A stretch of DNA of 64,000 nucleotides from Actinomycetota bacterium (GCA_021325455.1 JAJPHD010000010.1:186001-250000), one strand, 5' to 3'; shown: positions 26,634-36,239, counted from the stretch's first letter. The notes: generated from the letters alone by a model not told the origin. Translations and numbers: made by a program.

Positions 26634-27731
26634 GTGCCTGATCCTCCGCTCCTCGTGCGCCGCGGTCGGTTGGCCGACGGCAGGGAGATCATCTACTACG
26701 ACGAGCGAGTTGTCCCCACGCCCCCTCCGATTGACCGGCGACCACTGAGCTCCGACGCTCCCCGGCCTCAGGTCCGCTTCGACCCGCTGGCCGGTGAGTG
26801 GGTGGCTGTGGCGTCGTTCCGCCAGGAACGGACCCACCTCCCACCGGCGGGCGCCTGCCCCTTGTGCCCGTCTGCTCCTGGTCGGCTGACCGAGGTCCCG
26901 GCTGCCGACTACGACGTCGTGGTCTTCGAGAACCGCTTTCCCTCCTTTGCAGGGGCGGGGTACCCGCTCCCAGAGGAGGCCGAGCGCTGGGGCCGCCCCG
27001 AGCCGGCACCGGGCCGGTGCGAGGTGGTCTGCTTCAGCTCCGACCACCGTCAGTCCCTCGGGTGGCTCGGTCGCCGGCGGCTGCGCACGGTCGTCGACAT
27101 GTGGGCCCACCGGACGGAGGAGCTGAGCCGTCGACCCGAGGTGGAGCAGGTGCTGTGCTTCGAGAACCGGGGCGAGGAGATAGGCGTGACCCTGAGCCAC
27201 CCCCATGGTCAGATCTATGCCTACCCGTTCGTGGCCCCGAGGACCCGGGTCCAGATGGGCAGGGCGTCGCGCCACCACCAGCGGACCGGGACCTGCCTCT
27301 TCTGCGACCTGGTGCGCCACGAGACCGGCGATGGCACCCGGATCGTGGCCAGGGCCCCGGGCTGGGTGGCCTTTGTCCCCTTTGCCGCCCGCTGGCCCTA
27401 CGAGGTGCACGTGTACCCGACGCGCCACGTCGGTGACCTGTGCAGGCTGGACGCCGGGGAGCGGGATTCCCTGGCCGAACTGCTGAGCCGGGTGCTGCCC
27501 AGCCTGGACGGCCTCTTCGCCAGGCCCATGCCCTACGTGCTGGCCTGGCAGCAGTCGCCGGTGAGGGCAGCCCCGGAGGCTTTCCACCTCCATGCCGAGA
27601 TCTCCTCGCCCCGCCGATCGGCCGACCGTCTCAAGTACCTGGCCGGGAGCGAGACGGCCGGAGGCGTCTTCATCAACGACGTGCTCCCCGAGGAGGGGGC
27701 TGCCCGCCTGCGCACCGCCACCCCCCGGTAG
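26634..27731 (+). CDS. galT: Galactose-1-phosphate uridylyltransferase
   Basis: Transfers UMP between UDP-glucose and galactose-1-phosphate; 365 residues, the family length. The zinc-site cysteines CPLCP are at about 78, the active-site HPHGQ (nucleotidylated His) is in TLSHPHGQIYAYPF, and HLHAEI lies near the C-terminus. The start is GTG at 26634. It pairs with the divergent galK. Confidence 0.95.
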   Translation: MPDPPLLVRRGRLADGREIIYYDERVVPTPPPIDRRPLSSDAPRPQVRFDPLAGEWVAVASFRQERTHLPPAGACPLCPSAPGRLTEVPAADYDVVVFENRFPSFAGAGYPLPEEAERWGRPEPAPGRCEVVCFSSDHRQSLGWLGRRRLRTVVDMWAHRTEELSRRPEVEQVLCFENRGEEIGVTLSHPHGQIYAYPFVAPRTRVQMGRASRHHQRTGTCLFCDLVRHETGDGTRIVARAPGWVAFVPFAARWPYEVHVYPTRHVGDLCRLDAGERDSLAELLSRVLPSLDGLFARPMPYVLAWQQSPVRAAPEAFHLHAEISSPRRSADRLKYLAGSETAGGVFINDVLPEEGAARLRTATPR

Positions 27732-27850
27732 GCCTGTTCCGGCCGGGGGCGAGGGCGAGGACAGGTCCCGGGCGCCAGCCGGAAGACCCGGCCCTCGCCG
27801 CAAGGCCCCCCCGCCCGGCAGCCCGGGGCCCGCCGCCGGCGCTGGCCCCG

Positions 27851-29077
27851 TCACCGGGCTCCCGCGCCCTCGGCGCCCAGGGCCACGATCCGGTACGAGC
27901 GGGCGCTTCTCTCCATCGCCACCTGGACGGCGCCCGCCAACTCGGCCCAGGCCCCCAGGCGGGAGGGGACGACGGGAACGTCGGTAGGGCCGAAGGTGTG
28001 CCGGCGCAGGGACGATCTCAAGGGGCCGAGGAGGGAATCCCCCGCCTGGGCCAGGCTGCCCCCCAGCACCACCATCTCGGGATTGAGGATGTTGATGAGA
28101 TAGGAGGCGCCGCGCCCCAGATAGTCCCCTGCTTCGGCCAGGATGCGCAGGGCGACCATGTCTCCCTCGCTGGCCGCCGAAGCCACGGCGGGGGCATCCA
28201 GCTCCCCCTTCATCTGGGCCAGGAGCGTGGGCTGGCCACTGTCGACGGCCCGGGCCGCCGCCAGGGCGATGGCCCGGGCCGAGGCCACCGTCTCCAGACA
28301 GCCCAGGCGCCCGCACCCACACCGCTCGCCCCTGTCGACGACCACGCAGTGGCCGATCTCCCCGCTGAGGCCGGCGTGACCGTAGAAGATCTGGCCGTCT
28401 ATCACTATGCCGGCGCCGATCCCGCTGCCCGCATAGAGCCACACGAAGGAGTTCGCTCCCGTGGCTGCCCCGACCCGGGCCTCGGCCAGGGCGCCGGCAT
28501 GGATGGTGTTGAGGACCGCCACCGGGCAGCCCAGGGCGGCCTCGAGCTCCGGGCCGACAGGGAACTGGGACCAGCGCAGGTTGGGGGCCACCAGGCAGAT
28601 GCCGGTGGCCCGCTCCACGGGGCCGGCCACCGCCACCCCCACCGCCTGGACGCGAGAGGAGGGTACGCCGGCGTCCTGCAGGGCACGGTCCATGAGCCCG
28701 CACGCCAGGTGCAGCGAGTGCTGCGGCTCCCCTATCACCGAGGGGTGCCACCGGATGGAGCGGATGCGGCTCCGCCCGTCGGCCACGGCCACCGTCGTGC
28801 GCTGGACGCCGAAGTGACAACCGACCCAAGCCACGGCGGCATCGTTGAGATGGAGCAGGCGGGGAGGCCGCCCACCCACTGCGGCCGGGCCCCCCACGCC
28901 GATCTCTTCCACGGTGCCCTCTCGCAGCAGGTCGCGGACGATGGAGGAGATGGTGGGCTTGGTGAGCCCCGTGAAGCGGGCCAGGTCCGCCCGGGACAAG
29001 GGGGCGCCGGCTCGCAGGGCGTCCAGCACCAAGGAGCGGTTCACCTGGCGCATGGCCCGAGGCCCTCCCGTCGCCAC
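27851..29077 (-). CDS. ROK-family transcriptional repressor (NagC/XylR type)
   Basis: A 408-residue regulator: an N-terminal winged helix (about 10-70, LSRADLARFTGLTKPTISSI) and a ROK sugar-kinase-like domain. The ROK zinc motif appears as GHCVVVDRGERCGCGRLGC, and the GSGIGAGIVIDG loop is present. It is divergent by 56 bp from the sugar-acid operon and is the obvious candidate repressor; the inducer is likely a sugar or sugar acid. Confidence 0.9.
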   Translation of the reverse strand: MATGGPRAMRQVNRSLVLDALRAGAPLSRADLARFTGLTKPTISSIVRDLLREGTVEEIGVGGPAAVGGRPPRLLHLNDAAVAWVGCHFGVQRTTVAVADGRSRIRSIRWHPSVIGEPQHSLHLACGLMDRALQDAGVPSSRVQAVGVAVAGPVERATGICLVAPNLRWSQFPVGPELEAALGCPVAVLNTIHAGALAEARVGAATGANSFVWLYAGSGIGAGIVIDGQIFYGHAGLSGEIGHCVVVDRGERCGCGRLGCLETVASARAIALAAARAVDSGQPTLLAQMKGELDAPAVASAASEGDMVALRILAEAGDYLGRGASYLINILNPEMVVLGGSLAQAGDSLLGPLRSSLRRHTFGPTDVPVVPSRLGAWAELAGAVQVAMERSARSYRIVALGAEGAGAR

Positions 29078-29093
29078 GGGGGGTACGTTACCG

Positions 29094-29107
29094 TTCTTAC
29101 CTTAGAA
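29094..29107. promoter_or_regulatory. Candidate ROK operator
   Basis: TTCTTACCTTAGAA has 4-base inverted arms (TTCT/AGAA) in an AT-rich 56-bp gap between the divergent ROK gene and the altronate dehydratase gene. It is the best dyad there and could serve both promoters. Short arms make this tentative. Confidence 0.25.
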
Positions 29108-29133
29108 GGCTGCGGCCCGCTACTGTCGGGCCC

Positions 29134-30711
29134 ATGCCGGAGGGAAGTCCACGCCCGCTCATCCCCGGGCAGGAGCAGACCTCGGCCCCATCGGCCCTGC
29201 GGCTGTCAGCCGGCGACGACGTGGCCGTAGCCCTGCGCGACCTGGAGGCGGGGACAACCCTCGACGCCGACTGCGCCGGAGTGGTGGTGAGGGAGGCGGT
29301 GCCCAGGGGGCACAAGGTGGCGCTGAGGGCGCTGCGTGCCGGAGAGCCCGTCCGCAAGCTCGGGGAGGTCGTGGGGGTGGCCACCACGGCCATCGCCGAG
29401 GGACAGTGGGTGCACCAGCACAACCTGGAGGGGACGGTCCCCTCCCTCCCTCCCCTCGCCTCTCCGGCGTCCCCCCCTGCGGCCCCGGCCCGGGGACCCG
29501 GCCAGGCCACCTTCGACGGGATCGTCCGCCAGGACGGCCGGGTGGGCACGCGCAACTACCTGGCCGTGCTCACGACCGTGAACTGCTCAGCCACGGCGGC
29601 CCGGCTGATCTGCCGGCGGGTCACGGACTCTGGGCTGCTGGCCGGCCATCCGGGCGTGGACGGGGTGGTGGCCCTCACCCATGGGTCGGGATGCGGGACC
29701 GACACCGGAGGCGATGGGCTGAGCCTCCTGCGGCGGACTCTCTCCGGCTATGCCCGCCATCCCAACGTGGCGGGAGTGCTGGTGCTGGGCCTGGGCTGCG
29801 AGGTCAACCAGGCCCACGAGCTGGTGGAGACCTGGCCGCCGGACGAGACGGCCCCTGCCGAGGTCATGACCATCCAGGAGCAGGGAGGGACCAGGGCCAC
29901 GGTGGAGGAAGGATTGTCCCGCCTTGCCGCCATGCTGCCAGCCGCCGCCAGCGTGCGGCGCACCCCCGTGGAGGCTTCGCACCTCGTCCTGGGGCTCGAG
30001 TGCGGCGGGTCGGACGCCTTCTCGGCCATCACCGCCAACCCTTCCCTCGGTGCGGCGGCTGACCTGGTAGTGGCTCACGGCGGCACCGCCATCCTCGGTG
30101 AGACGCCCGAGATATGCGGGGCCGAGCACCTCCTTGCCCGCCGGGCGGTCACGCCGGCGGTGGCCGACGCCCTGCAGGAGAGGATCCACTGGTGGAGGTC
30201 CTACACATCCGCTCACGGAGCCTCGGTGGGGGACAACCCGTCCCCGGGCAACAAGGCGGGGGGCCTGACCACCATTGCCGAGAAGTCCCTCGGGGCCGTG
30301 GCCAAGGGGGGAACGAGCCCCCTCGTGGCCGTCTACCGCTATGGGGACAAGGTCGATCGGCCCGGACTGGTCTTCATGGACACGCCCGGATACGACCCCG
30401 TCTCGGTCACCGGCATGGTGGCCGGCGGTGCCAACGTGGTGTGCTTCACAACCGGACGCGGCTCGGTGTTCGGGTCCAAGCCGGTGCCCTGCCTGAAGCT
30501 GGCCAGCACCAGCGACCTCTACCGCCGCATGGAGGAGGACATGGACCTCGATTGCGGAGCCGTCCTGGAGGGCGGCGTCAGCCTGGCCGAGATGGGCCGG
30601 CGCATCTTCGAGGCGGTGTTGGCCACCGCATCCGGCCGGCGCACCAAGAGCGAGATGCTGGGCCTGGGTGACGAGGAGTTCGTCCCCTGGCAGGTCGGGG
30701 CGGTCCTGTGA
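29134..30711 (+). CDS. uxaA: Altronate dehydratase (UxaA family)
   Basis: A 525-residue UxaA-family dehydratase. It has an N-terminal SAF-like domain (about 25-110) and a C-terminal catalytic domain starting RQDGRVGTRNYLAVLTTVNC. Expected reaction: D-altronate to 2-keto-3-deoxygluconate. Conserved features include HGSGCG, GLGCEVNQ, LGLECGGSDAFS and GDNPSPGNKAGGLT. First gene of a plus-strand operon; its stop overlaps the next GTG start (GTGA). KDG kinase and aldolase genes are not in the window. Confidence 0.88.
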   Translation: MPEGSPRPLIPGQEQTSAPSALRLSAGDDVAVALRDLEAGTTLDADCAGVVVREAVPRGHKVALRALRAGEPVRKLGEVVGVATTAIAEGQWVHQHNLEGTVPSLPPLASPASPPAAPARGPGQATFDGIVRQDGRVGTRNYLAVLTTVNCSATAARLICRRVTDSGLLAGHPGVDGVVALTHGSGCGTDTGGDGLSLLRRTLSGYARHPNVAGVLVLGLGCEVNQAHELVETWPPDETAPAEVMTIQEQGGTRATVEEGLSRLAAMLPAAASVRRTPVEASHLVLGLECGGSDAFSAITANPSLGAAADLVVAHGGTAILGETPEICGAEHLLARRAVTPAVADALQERIHWWRSYTSAHGASVGDNPSPGNKAGGLTTIAEKSLGAVAKGGTSPLVAVYRYGDKVDRPGLVFMDTPGYDPVSVTGMVAGGANVVCFTTGRGSVFGSKPVPCLKLASTSDLYRRMEEDMDLDCGAVLEGGVSLAEMGRRIFEAVLATASGRRTKSEMLGLGDEEFVPWQVGAVL

Positions 30712-31478
30712 GCCAGGAAGCGGGTGACTCCTGGCAGCGGGTCGTGGTCCGGGGCCGGGACACCCAGCTCATCTCCCTGTCCCTGGCGACCCTCGGCCCC
30801 GGAGACCGGATCGGGGTGGGGACCGAGGAGGAGCGCCTGGTGGTGATCGAGGAGGGAGACGTCGAGGCCGTCACGGCCTCGGGGTCCCTGGGCAGGGCGG
30901 GTGGGCGTCACGGCGTGTTCGACGGGCCCGGCCACGGCGTCTACCTGCCACCCGGGCTGCCCGCCTCGCTGGAGGCGGGGCCGGCGGGGGCTCGGATGGT
31001 GCTGGCCAGCGCCCCCTGCGGGCAGGGAGCGGACCCCCGGGTGATAGGCCCCCGGGACCAGCGCATCGCTGAGGTGGGGAGGGGCAACTGGTCCCGCACC
31101 GTGCGGACCATCCTCGGCCCCGAGCACGAAGCGGGGCGGCTGCTGGCCGGTGAGACCATCAACCCTCCTGGCAACTGGTCCTCGTACCCACCCCACCGCC
31201 ACGACGAGGACCGCCCCCCCGAAGAGGTCAGCCTGGAGGAGGTGTACCTGTTCCGGGTGGACCGGCCGGAGGGCTTCGGGGTCCAGCTGCGCTACCGGGA
31301 GGGGGAGGAGGAGGCGTTCATCGTCCGGGACGGAGATACGGCCGCCATCACCAGGGGGTTCCACCCGGTCGTGGCCGCCCCTGGGTACCGGCTGGCCTAC
31401 CTGTGGGTCATGGCCGGCTCCGGACGCCACCTCCGGCCCTACCTGGACCCGGACCATGCCTGGGTCCAGGAGGGGTGA
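30708..31478 (+). CDS. IolB/KduI-like sugar-acid isomerase
   Basis: A 256-residue double-cupin protein of the 5-deoxy-glucuronate isomerase (IolB)/KduI group. The metal-site region is NWSSYPPHRHDEDRPPEEV followed by LEEVYLFRV, and the C-terminal GFHPVVAAPGYRLAYLWVMAG is typical of IolB. No other inositol gene is nearby. In this operon, between altronate dehydratase and a fructuronate-type reductase, it may perform the uronate isomerase step that UxaC usually does; that is inference. It overlaps both neighbours by 4 bases. Confidence 0.8.
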   Translation: MSQEAGDSWQRVVVRGRDTQLISLSLATLGPGDRIGVGTEEERLVVIEEGDVEAVTASGSLGRAGGRHGVFDGPGHGVYLPPGLPASLEAGPAGARMVLASAPCGQGADPRVIGPRDQRIAEVGRGNWSRTVRTILGPEHEAGRLLAGETINPPGNWSSYPPHRHDEDRPPEEVSLEEVYLFRVDRPEGFGVQLRYREGEEEAFIVRDGDTAAITRGFHPVVAAPGYRLAYLWVMAGSGRHLRPYLDPDHAWVQEG

Positions 31479-32968
31479 CCCCTACCCGGCTCTGCCTGGC
31501 CGAGCTGGAGAGCATCGCCCCTTCCCAGCGGCCCCGGCTCGACCCCCGCCAGCTGCAGGTCGGCATCCTCCACCTGGGCCTGGGGGCCTTCCACCGGGCC
31601 CACCAGGCCGTCTACACCGAGGACGCCGTGGCGGCAGCCGGAGGCTCTTGGGGCATATGCGGCGTCAGCGAGCGCAGCCCGCGGGTTGCGGACTGCCTCC
31701 GGGCCCAGGACGGCCTCTACAGCGTCATCACCAGGGCTGACGAGGGTTCCTCGATCCGGGTAATGGGGTCGGTACGCCAGGTCATGTTCGCCCAGGAGAA
31801 CCCCGACGCCCTGGTGGGCCTGATGGCTGATCCCAGCATCGCCGTGGTCACCTCCACGGTCACCGAGAAGGGATACCGACTGAACCCGGCCACGGGCCGT
31901 CTGCGAGGAGACGACCCCGAGGTGGGCGCGGACGGAGCGGGACGCCCGCCGCGCACCGTGCCGGGCCAGCTCGGCTGGGGGATCGTGGAGCGGTGGCGGC
32001 GGAGATCGGGCCCCCTCAGCCTGGTCTGTTGCGACAACCTGCGCCACAACGGTGGCACCTTGAGGCAGGTCGTCCTGGACTTCTGCTCGTTGCTGGCACC
32101 GGGCGAGAGGCGCGGCCTCGAGGGCTGGATCGAGGAGAACGTGAGCTTTCCCTCCACCATGGTGGACCGGATCGTCCCGGCCACGGGGTCCCAGGACCTG
32201 ATCGAGGCCCAGTCCCTGCTCGGGGTCGACGATCGGGGGGTGGTGGTGGCCGAGCCCTTCAGCCAGTGGGTGATAGAGGACTCCTTCCCGGCCGGCCGCC
32301 CAGCCTGGGAACGAGCCGGCGCCACCCTGACCGCTGACGTCGAGCCCTACGAGGTGGCCAAGCTGAGGGTGGTGAACGGCGCTCACAGCGCCCTCGCCTA
32401 CCTGGGCTCGCTCGCCGGGCTCCACCTCGTCTCGGAGGCGGTACGTGACGAGCGGCTGGCACGGTACCTGGAGCTCCTCTTGGACCAGGACGTCATCCCC
32501 ACGCTCTCGGTCCCCCCTGGCTGGGACTTGGACGCCTACGCCCGCTCGGTCGCGGCCCGCTTCGCCAACCGGGCCATCCATCACCGAACGGCCCAGGTCG
32601 CCGCGGACGGGAGCCAGAAGCTCCCCGTCCGGTTGCTCGGGACCATACGGGACCGGCTCCAGGCCGGGGCGGAGCCCAGATGGGCGGCCCTGGCCGTGGC
32701 CGCCTGGATGCGCTATGTGTCTGCCCGCCGCAGCGACCCCGGGGAGGAGCTGCCGGTGGATGACCCCCTGGCCGGTGCCCTGGAGGCACGCCTCGCCGGG
32801 GCGGTCACACCCGCCGAGATCGTGGACCGCCTGCTCGGGCTGAGGGCGATCTTCCCGCCCGAGCTGGCCGACTCAGAGGTGCTGCGCCACCTGCTGGTGG
32901 ACCACCTGGCCCATCTCGGGCGCTTCGGCACCTGGGCCACCGTGGAGGCGGAGACGGCGGGAGCGTGA
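31475..32968 (+). CDS. Mannitol dehydrogenase-family oxidoreductase (fructuronate/tagaturonate reductase type)
   Basis: A polyol-specific long-chain dehydrogenase of 497 residues. The N-terminal cofactor motif is ILHLGLGAFHRAHQA, and the family catalytic region is KLRVVNGAHSALAYLG with its Lys, Asn and His. Close families are mannitol dehydrogenase, UxuB (fructuronate reductase) and UxaB. With altronate dehydratase upstream, a tagaturonate or fructuronate reductase role fits best. The GTG at 31475 overlaps the previous stop. Confidence 0.85.
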   Translation: MTPTRLCLAELESIAPSQRPRLDPRQLQVGILHLGLGAFHRAHQAVYTEDAVAAAGGSWGICGVSERSPRVADCLRAQDGLYSVITRADEGSSIRVMGSVRQVMFAQENPDALVGLMADPSIAVVTSTVTEKGYRLNPATGRLRGDDPEVGADGAGRPPRTVPGQLGWGIVERWRRRSGPLSLVCCDNLRHNGGTLRQVVLDFCSLLAPGERRGLEGWIEENVSFPSTMVDRIVPATGSQDLIEAQSLLGVDDRGVVVAEPFSQWVIEDSFPAGRPAWERAGATLTADVEPYEVAKLRVVNGAHSALAYLGSLAGLHLVSEAVRDERLARYLELLLDQDVIPTLSVPPGWDLDAYARSVAARFANRAIHHRTAQVAADGSQKLPVRLLGTIRDRLQAGAEPRWAALAVAAWMRYVSARRSDPGEELPVDDPLAGALEARLAGAVTPAEIVDRLLGLRAIFPPELADSEVLRHLLVDHLAHLGRFGTWATVEAETAGA

Positions 32969-33007
32969 GGATCTGGCCACCTGACTGTCTGCCTCGCCCT
33001 CCGGGGG

Positions 33008-33143
33008 ATATGTTAGGGTTCTTCCCGAAGCGAGAGGAGGTGTGGCAGCGCACGGGGGGGAGGTGATGGGTCGGCTGCCCCGGCCCGAACAGTCAGTCTT
33101 CGCAAGCGGCGCCTGAGGGGGCGCGAGCAGGGAGGGTGAGCTC
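33008..33143 (+). promoter_or_regulatory. Probable promoter and leader of the sugar ABC operon
   Basis: The 175-bp gap before the substrate-binding protein gene holds GGATATGTTAGGGTT (around 33005-33020), a plausible -10 region, followed by about 120 bases of purine-rich leader with several GGAGG-like runs. No known riboswitch was recognised. It suggests that the transporter can be transcribed apart from the enzyme genes upstream. Confidence 0.3.
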
Positions 33144-34292
33144 ATGGCAGGTTCTGGAAGGGAGCAGCGCGAGATCGATCCCCGGCAACGGGAGGTCTCC
33201 AGACGGAGGTTCCTGCGCAATGCCGGGGCCCTGGCCGTCGGAGTCCCCGTGCTGGGCGCCGTCCTCGAAGCCTGCGGCGGCGGTACCTCCTCGGGCCAGG
33301 GCGGCAGCACCGTGGCTTCTGGCAGCTTCGGGGCCAACGGCAAGGACCCCTACCCGAGCCACCCCAACTACCACTTCGCCCTGGTCAACCACGTCACCAC
33401 CAACTCCTTCTTCACGCCCACCCGTTATGGGGCCCAGGATGCCTGCAACCTGCTGGGCTGCAGCTACAGCTGGACCGGGTCGCAGAACTCGATCGTCTCG
33501 GAGATGGTCAACGCCATGAACTCGGCCATCGCCAGCAAGGTGGACGGCATCGGGGTCCCCGTGATCGACCCCAAGGCCTTCACGGCGCCCACCGAGAAGG
33601 CACTGAGCCAGGGCATCCCGGTGGTTGCCTACAACGCTCCCCCACCCACGGGGAGCGACACTCCCACCATGGCCTACATCGGACAGGAGATCTTCCAGGC
33701 CGGGGTGGAGGCGGGCAAGCGGATCCTCCAGGTGGTGAAGCCCGGGGACCTGGTGGCGGGGATCATCGCCACCCCCGGGACGGGGAACATACAGCCCCGC
33801 ATCGACGGGGCGTGGAGCGTTCTCAAGCCGGCCGGCGTCCATGTCGTCGAGGTGGGCACCGGGGCGACCCAGGGTCCGGAGATACCCCACGTCGAGGCCT
33901 GGTACCAGGGCCACCAGGACGTGAAGTTCCTCTATGCGGTCGACTCGGGTGACGGGATAGCCGTGGCCACGACCATCGCCAAGTACAACCTGGCGGCCAA
34001 GGGCATCAAGGGCTCGGGCTGGGACGTCGGGACCCCGACCCTGCAGCAGGTAGCGAAGGGCACCTTGGACTTCACCATCGACCAGCAGGCCTACCTCCAG
34101 GGATTCCTGCCCATCTTGTACCTGTTCCTGTACCAGATCTCGGGTGGGCTACTGCGGCCGTCGGACACAGATACCGGTCTCCTCTTCGTCACCAAGGACA
34201 ACGTGGGGCCCTACGTGTCCAAGCAGGACCGCTACGAAGGGTCTTCCAGCACCGAGAAGATCCTCACGGCGCCCTCATCCATCAAGGTCTAG
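33144..34292 (+). CDS. Sugar ABC transporter substrate-binding lipoprotein
   Basis: A 382-residue periplasmic-binding protein of the ribose/fructose type. The N-terminus has a twin-arginine motif (SRRRFLRNAG, 19-28), a hydrophobic segment and a lipobox ending at C44 (AVLEACGGG), so it is probably exported folded and lipid-anchored. The mature part follows the LacI/ribose-binding fold (HFALVNHVTTNSFFTPTRYG; DGIGVPVIDPKAF; GIPVVAYNA). It is followed by permease and ATPase genes. Confidence 0.9.
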   Translation: MAGSGREQREIDPRQREVSRRRFLRNAGALAVGVPVLGAVLEACGGGTSSGQGGSTVASGSFGANGKDPYPSHPNYHFALVNHVTTNSFFTPTRYGAQDACNLLGCSYSWTGSQNSIVSEMVNAMNSAIASKVDGIGVPVIDPKAFTAPTEKALSQGIPVVAYNAPPPTGSDTPTMAYIGQEIFQAGVEAGKRILQVVKPGDLVAGIIATPGTGNIQPRIDGAWSVLKPAGVHVVEVGTGATQGPEIPHVEAWYQGHQDVKFLYAVDSGDGIAVATTIAKYNLAAKGIKGSGWDVGTPTLQQVAKGTLDFTIDQQAYLQGFLPILYLFLYQISGGLLRPSDTDTGLLFVTKDNVGPYVSKQDRYEGSSSTEKILTAPSSIKV

Positions 34293-34302
34293 GGGCACCC
34301 CG

Positions 34303-35418
34303 GTGGCCCGCACCCGGGAGAAGGAGCCGGCCCTCGGGGAACTGTCCCCGCCACCTCCAGGGTCGGGGCGGGGGGAGGACGCCTCCCTGGTCCGCCGCCT
34401 CTTGCAGGGCCAAGAGCTGGTGATCGCCCTCATAGGGGTGGGTCTGGCCCTCTACTTCGTGGTGGCCACCCCTGACTTCGCCACCGCCTCCAACGGGGCC
34501 ACCCTCTCCCAGTTCATCGCCCCCATCGTCTTCTTCGCCATCGCCGAGGTGTTCATCCTGATCCTGGGGGAGATCGACCTCTCCGTGGGCGAGGTCTACG
34601 TGCTGGCCCCCTTCCTGGTGACCTTCATGGCCAACGACGGGGTCGGGGTGATAGCGGGGATCTTCATCGCCCTGGCCATCTCGTGCCTGGTGGGAGTGGT
34701 CAACGGCGTCATTACGGTAAAGCTCCGGGTCCCCTCTTTCATCACCACCCTGGGCACGGTCTTCGCCTTGGAGGGGATCGTCCTCATCGCCGCCAACGGC
34801 ACCCAGCTAGACATGGCCGGCACCGGCCTCACGGCCCAGATCATGGGAGGGTGGACCTGGGCGGAGATCGCCTGGGCCCTCGCCGTGGTGGCGGTCTTCC
34901 ACGTCCTCCTGCGCAAGACGACCTTCGGCCTCCACACGGTGGCCACCGGGGGGAACGAGGTGGCCGCCGCCGAGGCCGGTATCAAGGTGGACAGCATCAA
35001 GATCTGGTGCTTCGTTCTCTGCTCCTTCCTGGGAGGCTTGATGGGGCTGCTGGACGGCTGGCACATCGCCAGCCTGGACCCCTCCACCCCGGGGTTGGAC
35101 TTCATGTTCTACGGTGTGGCGGCGGCGGTGATTGGAGGGACGGCGCTGACCGGCGGACGGGGCACCATGATCGGGGCCTGCATCGGCGCCATCGTCCTGG
35201 GCGTACTGGAGGACGGGTTCAACATCCTGGGCGTGAACGCCTTTGCCTACGATCTGGTCCTGGGCCTGGCCATCCTGGGAGCCATGGTGCTGAACGTCCA
35301 GCTGGAGCGGGTGCGGGCCGGGGGCAGCGGGAGGCGAGGCTCCCTGGCCCGAGTCGTGCTTAGGGCGGCCGCACGGGTCCCCGGCTCGAAGCCCCCGGTG
35401 GAAGAGGTGTCGGCATGA
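34303..35418 (+). CDS. Sugar ABC transporter permease (RbsC/FrcC type)
   Basis: A 371-residue inner-membrane permease with about ten hydrophobic helices. The family motif LGEIDLSVGEVYVLAPFLVT and the later GGTALTGGRGTMIGACIGAI are typical of the ribose/fructose/xylose permease family. I used the GTG at 34303, 10 bases after the binding-protein stop; the longer frame upstream is antisense-like filler. The stop overlaps the ATPase start (ATGA). Confidence 0.92.
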   Translation: MARTREKEPALGELSPPPPGSGRGEDASLVRRLLQGQELVIALIGVGLALYFVVATPDFATASNGATLSQFIAPIVFFAIAEVFILILGEIDLSVGEVYVLAPFLVTFMANDGVGVIAGIFIALAISCLVGVVNGVITVKLRVPSFITTLGTVFALEGIVLIAANGTQLDMAGTGLTAQIMGGWTWAEIAWALAVVAVFHVLLRKTTFGLHTVATGGNEVAAAEAGIKVDSIKIWCFVLCSFLGGLMGLLDGWHIASLDPSTPGLDFMFYGVAAAVIGGTALTGGRGTMIGACIGAIVLGVLEDGFNILGVNAFAYDLVLGLAILGAMVLNVQLERVRAGGSGRRGSLARVVLRAAARVPGSKPPVEEVSA

Positions 35419-36218
35419 GCCCGCTCAGCGACGGGAGCTCTGTCGACGAGGTGGTGCTGAGGGCCGAGGGCATAGCCAAGCGCTTCGGCGCCGTGGTGGC
35501 CCTGCGGGACGTGAACCTGCACCTGCGTCGAGGCGAGGTGCTCGGGGTGGTGGGGGACAACGGGGCCGGCAAGTCGACGCTCGTCAAGATCGTCACCGGC
35601 TATCACGCCCCGGACCGGGGCCGGCTCTTCCTGGACGGCAAGGAGGTTCGGTTCCGCTCCGTGCAGGATGCCCGCCGCCAGGGCATCGAGACCGTCTTCC
35701 AGGACCTGGCCCTGGTGAACGAGCTGAGCGTCTACCACAACCTGTTCCTGAACCGTGAGGCCACGCGGGGAGGCCGGCTCCGGTTCCTGGCCAACCGTCA
35801 GATGCGGGCCCAGGCCCGCCGGTACCTGGACGAGATCGAGGTCGACATCCCATCAGTGGACACGCCGGTGGAGAAGCTCTCGGGGGGGCAGCGTCAGGCC
35901 ATTGCCGTGGCGCGCGCCACCCGCCAGCCGGGGGTCAAGATCCTGCTCCTGGACGAGCCCCTGGCGGCCATGGGGGCCAAGGAGACCTCACTCATCATCC
36001 AGCTGGTCAAGGGCCTGGCCCGCCAGCGTGGCGTATCCATGCTCGTGATCGATCACAACTACACCCACCTGTTCGAGCTGTGTGACCGGGTGAACGTCAT
36101 CCAGCAGGGACGGGTGACCCTGGACAAGGCCATCGCCGAGACCTCCCTTTCGGAGCTGACCGACTTCATGGTCCAGTCGTACCGGAGCCAGGTGGGAAGG
36201 GGCCGGGCCGGGGGCTGA
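35415..36218 (+). CDS. Sugar ABC transporter ATP-binding protein
   Basis: A 267-residue ATPase with a single ABC cassette: Walker A GDNGAGKST (47-55), signature LSGGQRQ, Walker B ILLLDEP and the switch His in VIDHNY. Most ribose-type transporters use a double-cassette RbsA; the single cassette matches the FrcA (fructose) arrangement, as does the gene order binding protein, permease, ATPase. It is the last gene of the operon. Confidence 0.92.
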   Translation: MSPLSDGSSVDEVVLRAEGIAKRFGAVVALRDVNLHLRRGEVLGVVGDNGAGKSTLVKIVTGYHAPDRGRLFLDGKEVRFRSVQDARRQGIETVFQDLALVNELSVYHNLFLNREATRGGRLRFLANRQMRAQARRYLDEIEVDIPSVDTPVEKLSGGQRQAIAVARATRQPGVKILLLDEPLAAMGAKETSLIIQLVKGLARQRGVSMLVIDHNYTHLFELCDRVNVIQQGRVTLDKAIAETSLSELTDFMVQSYRSQVGRGRAGG

Positions 36219-36239
36219 CCCGGTTGGTAGGCCCATGGC

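Noticed and set aside
26586-28829. 747-aa minus-strand frame opposite galT and overlapping the ROK gene
   Set aside because: Low-complexity composition and no domain; galT and the ROK gene explain both strands.
33008-33143. Purine-rich leader of the sugar ABC operon considered as a riboswitch
   Set aside because: No conserved core of a known class (cobalamin, SAM, c-di-GMP, glycine, TPP) was found by reading.
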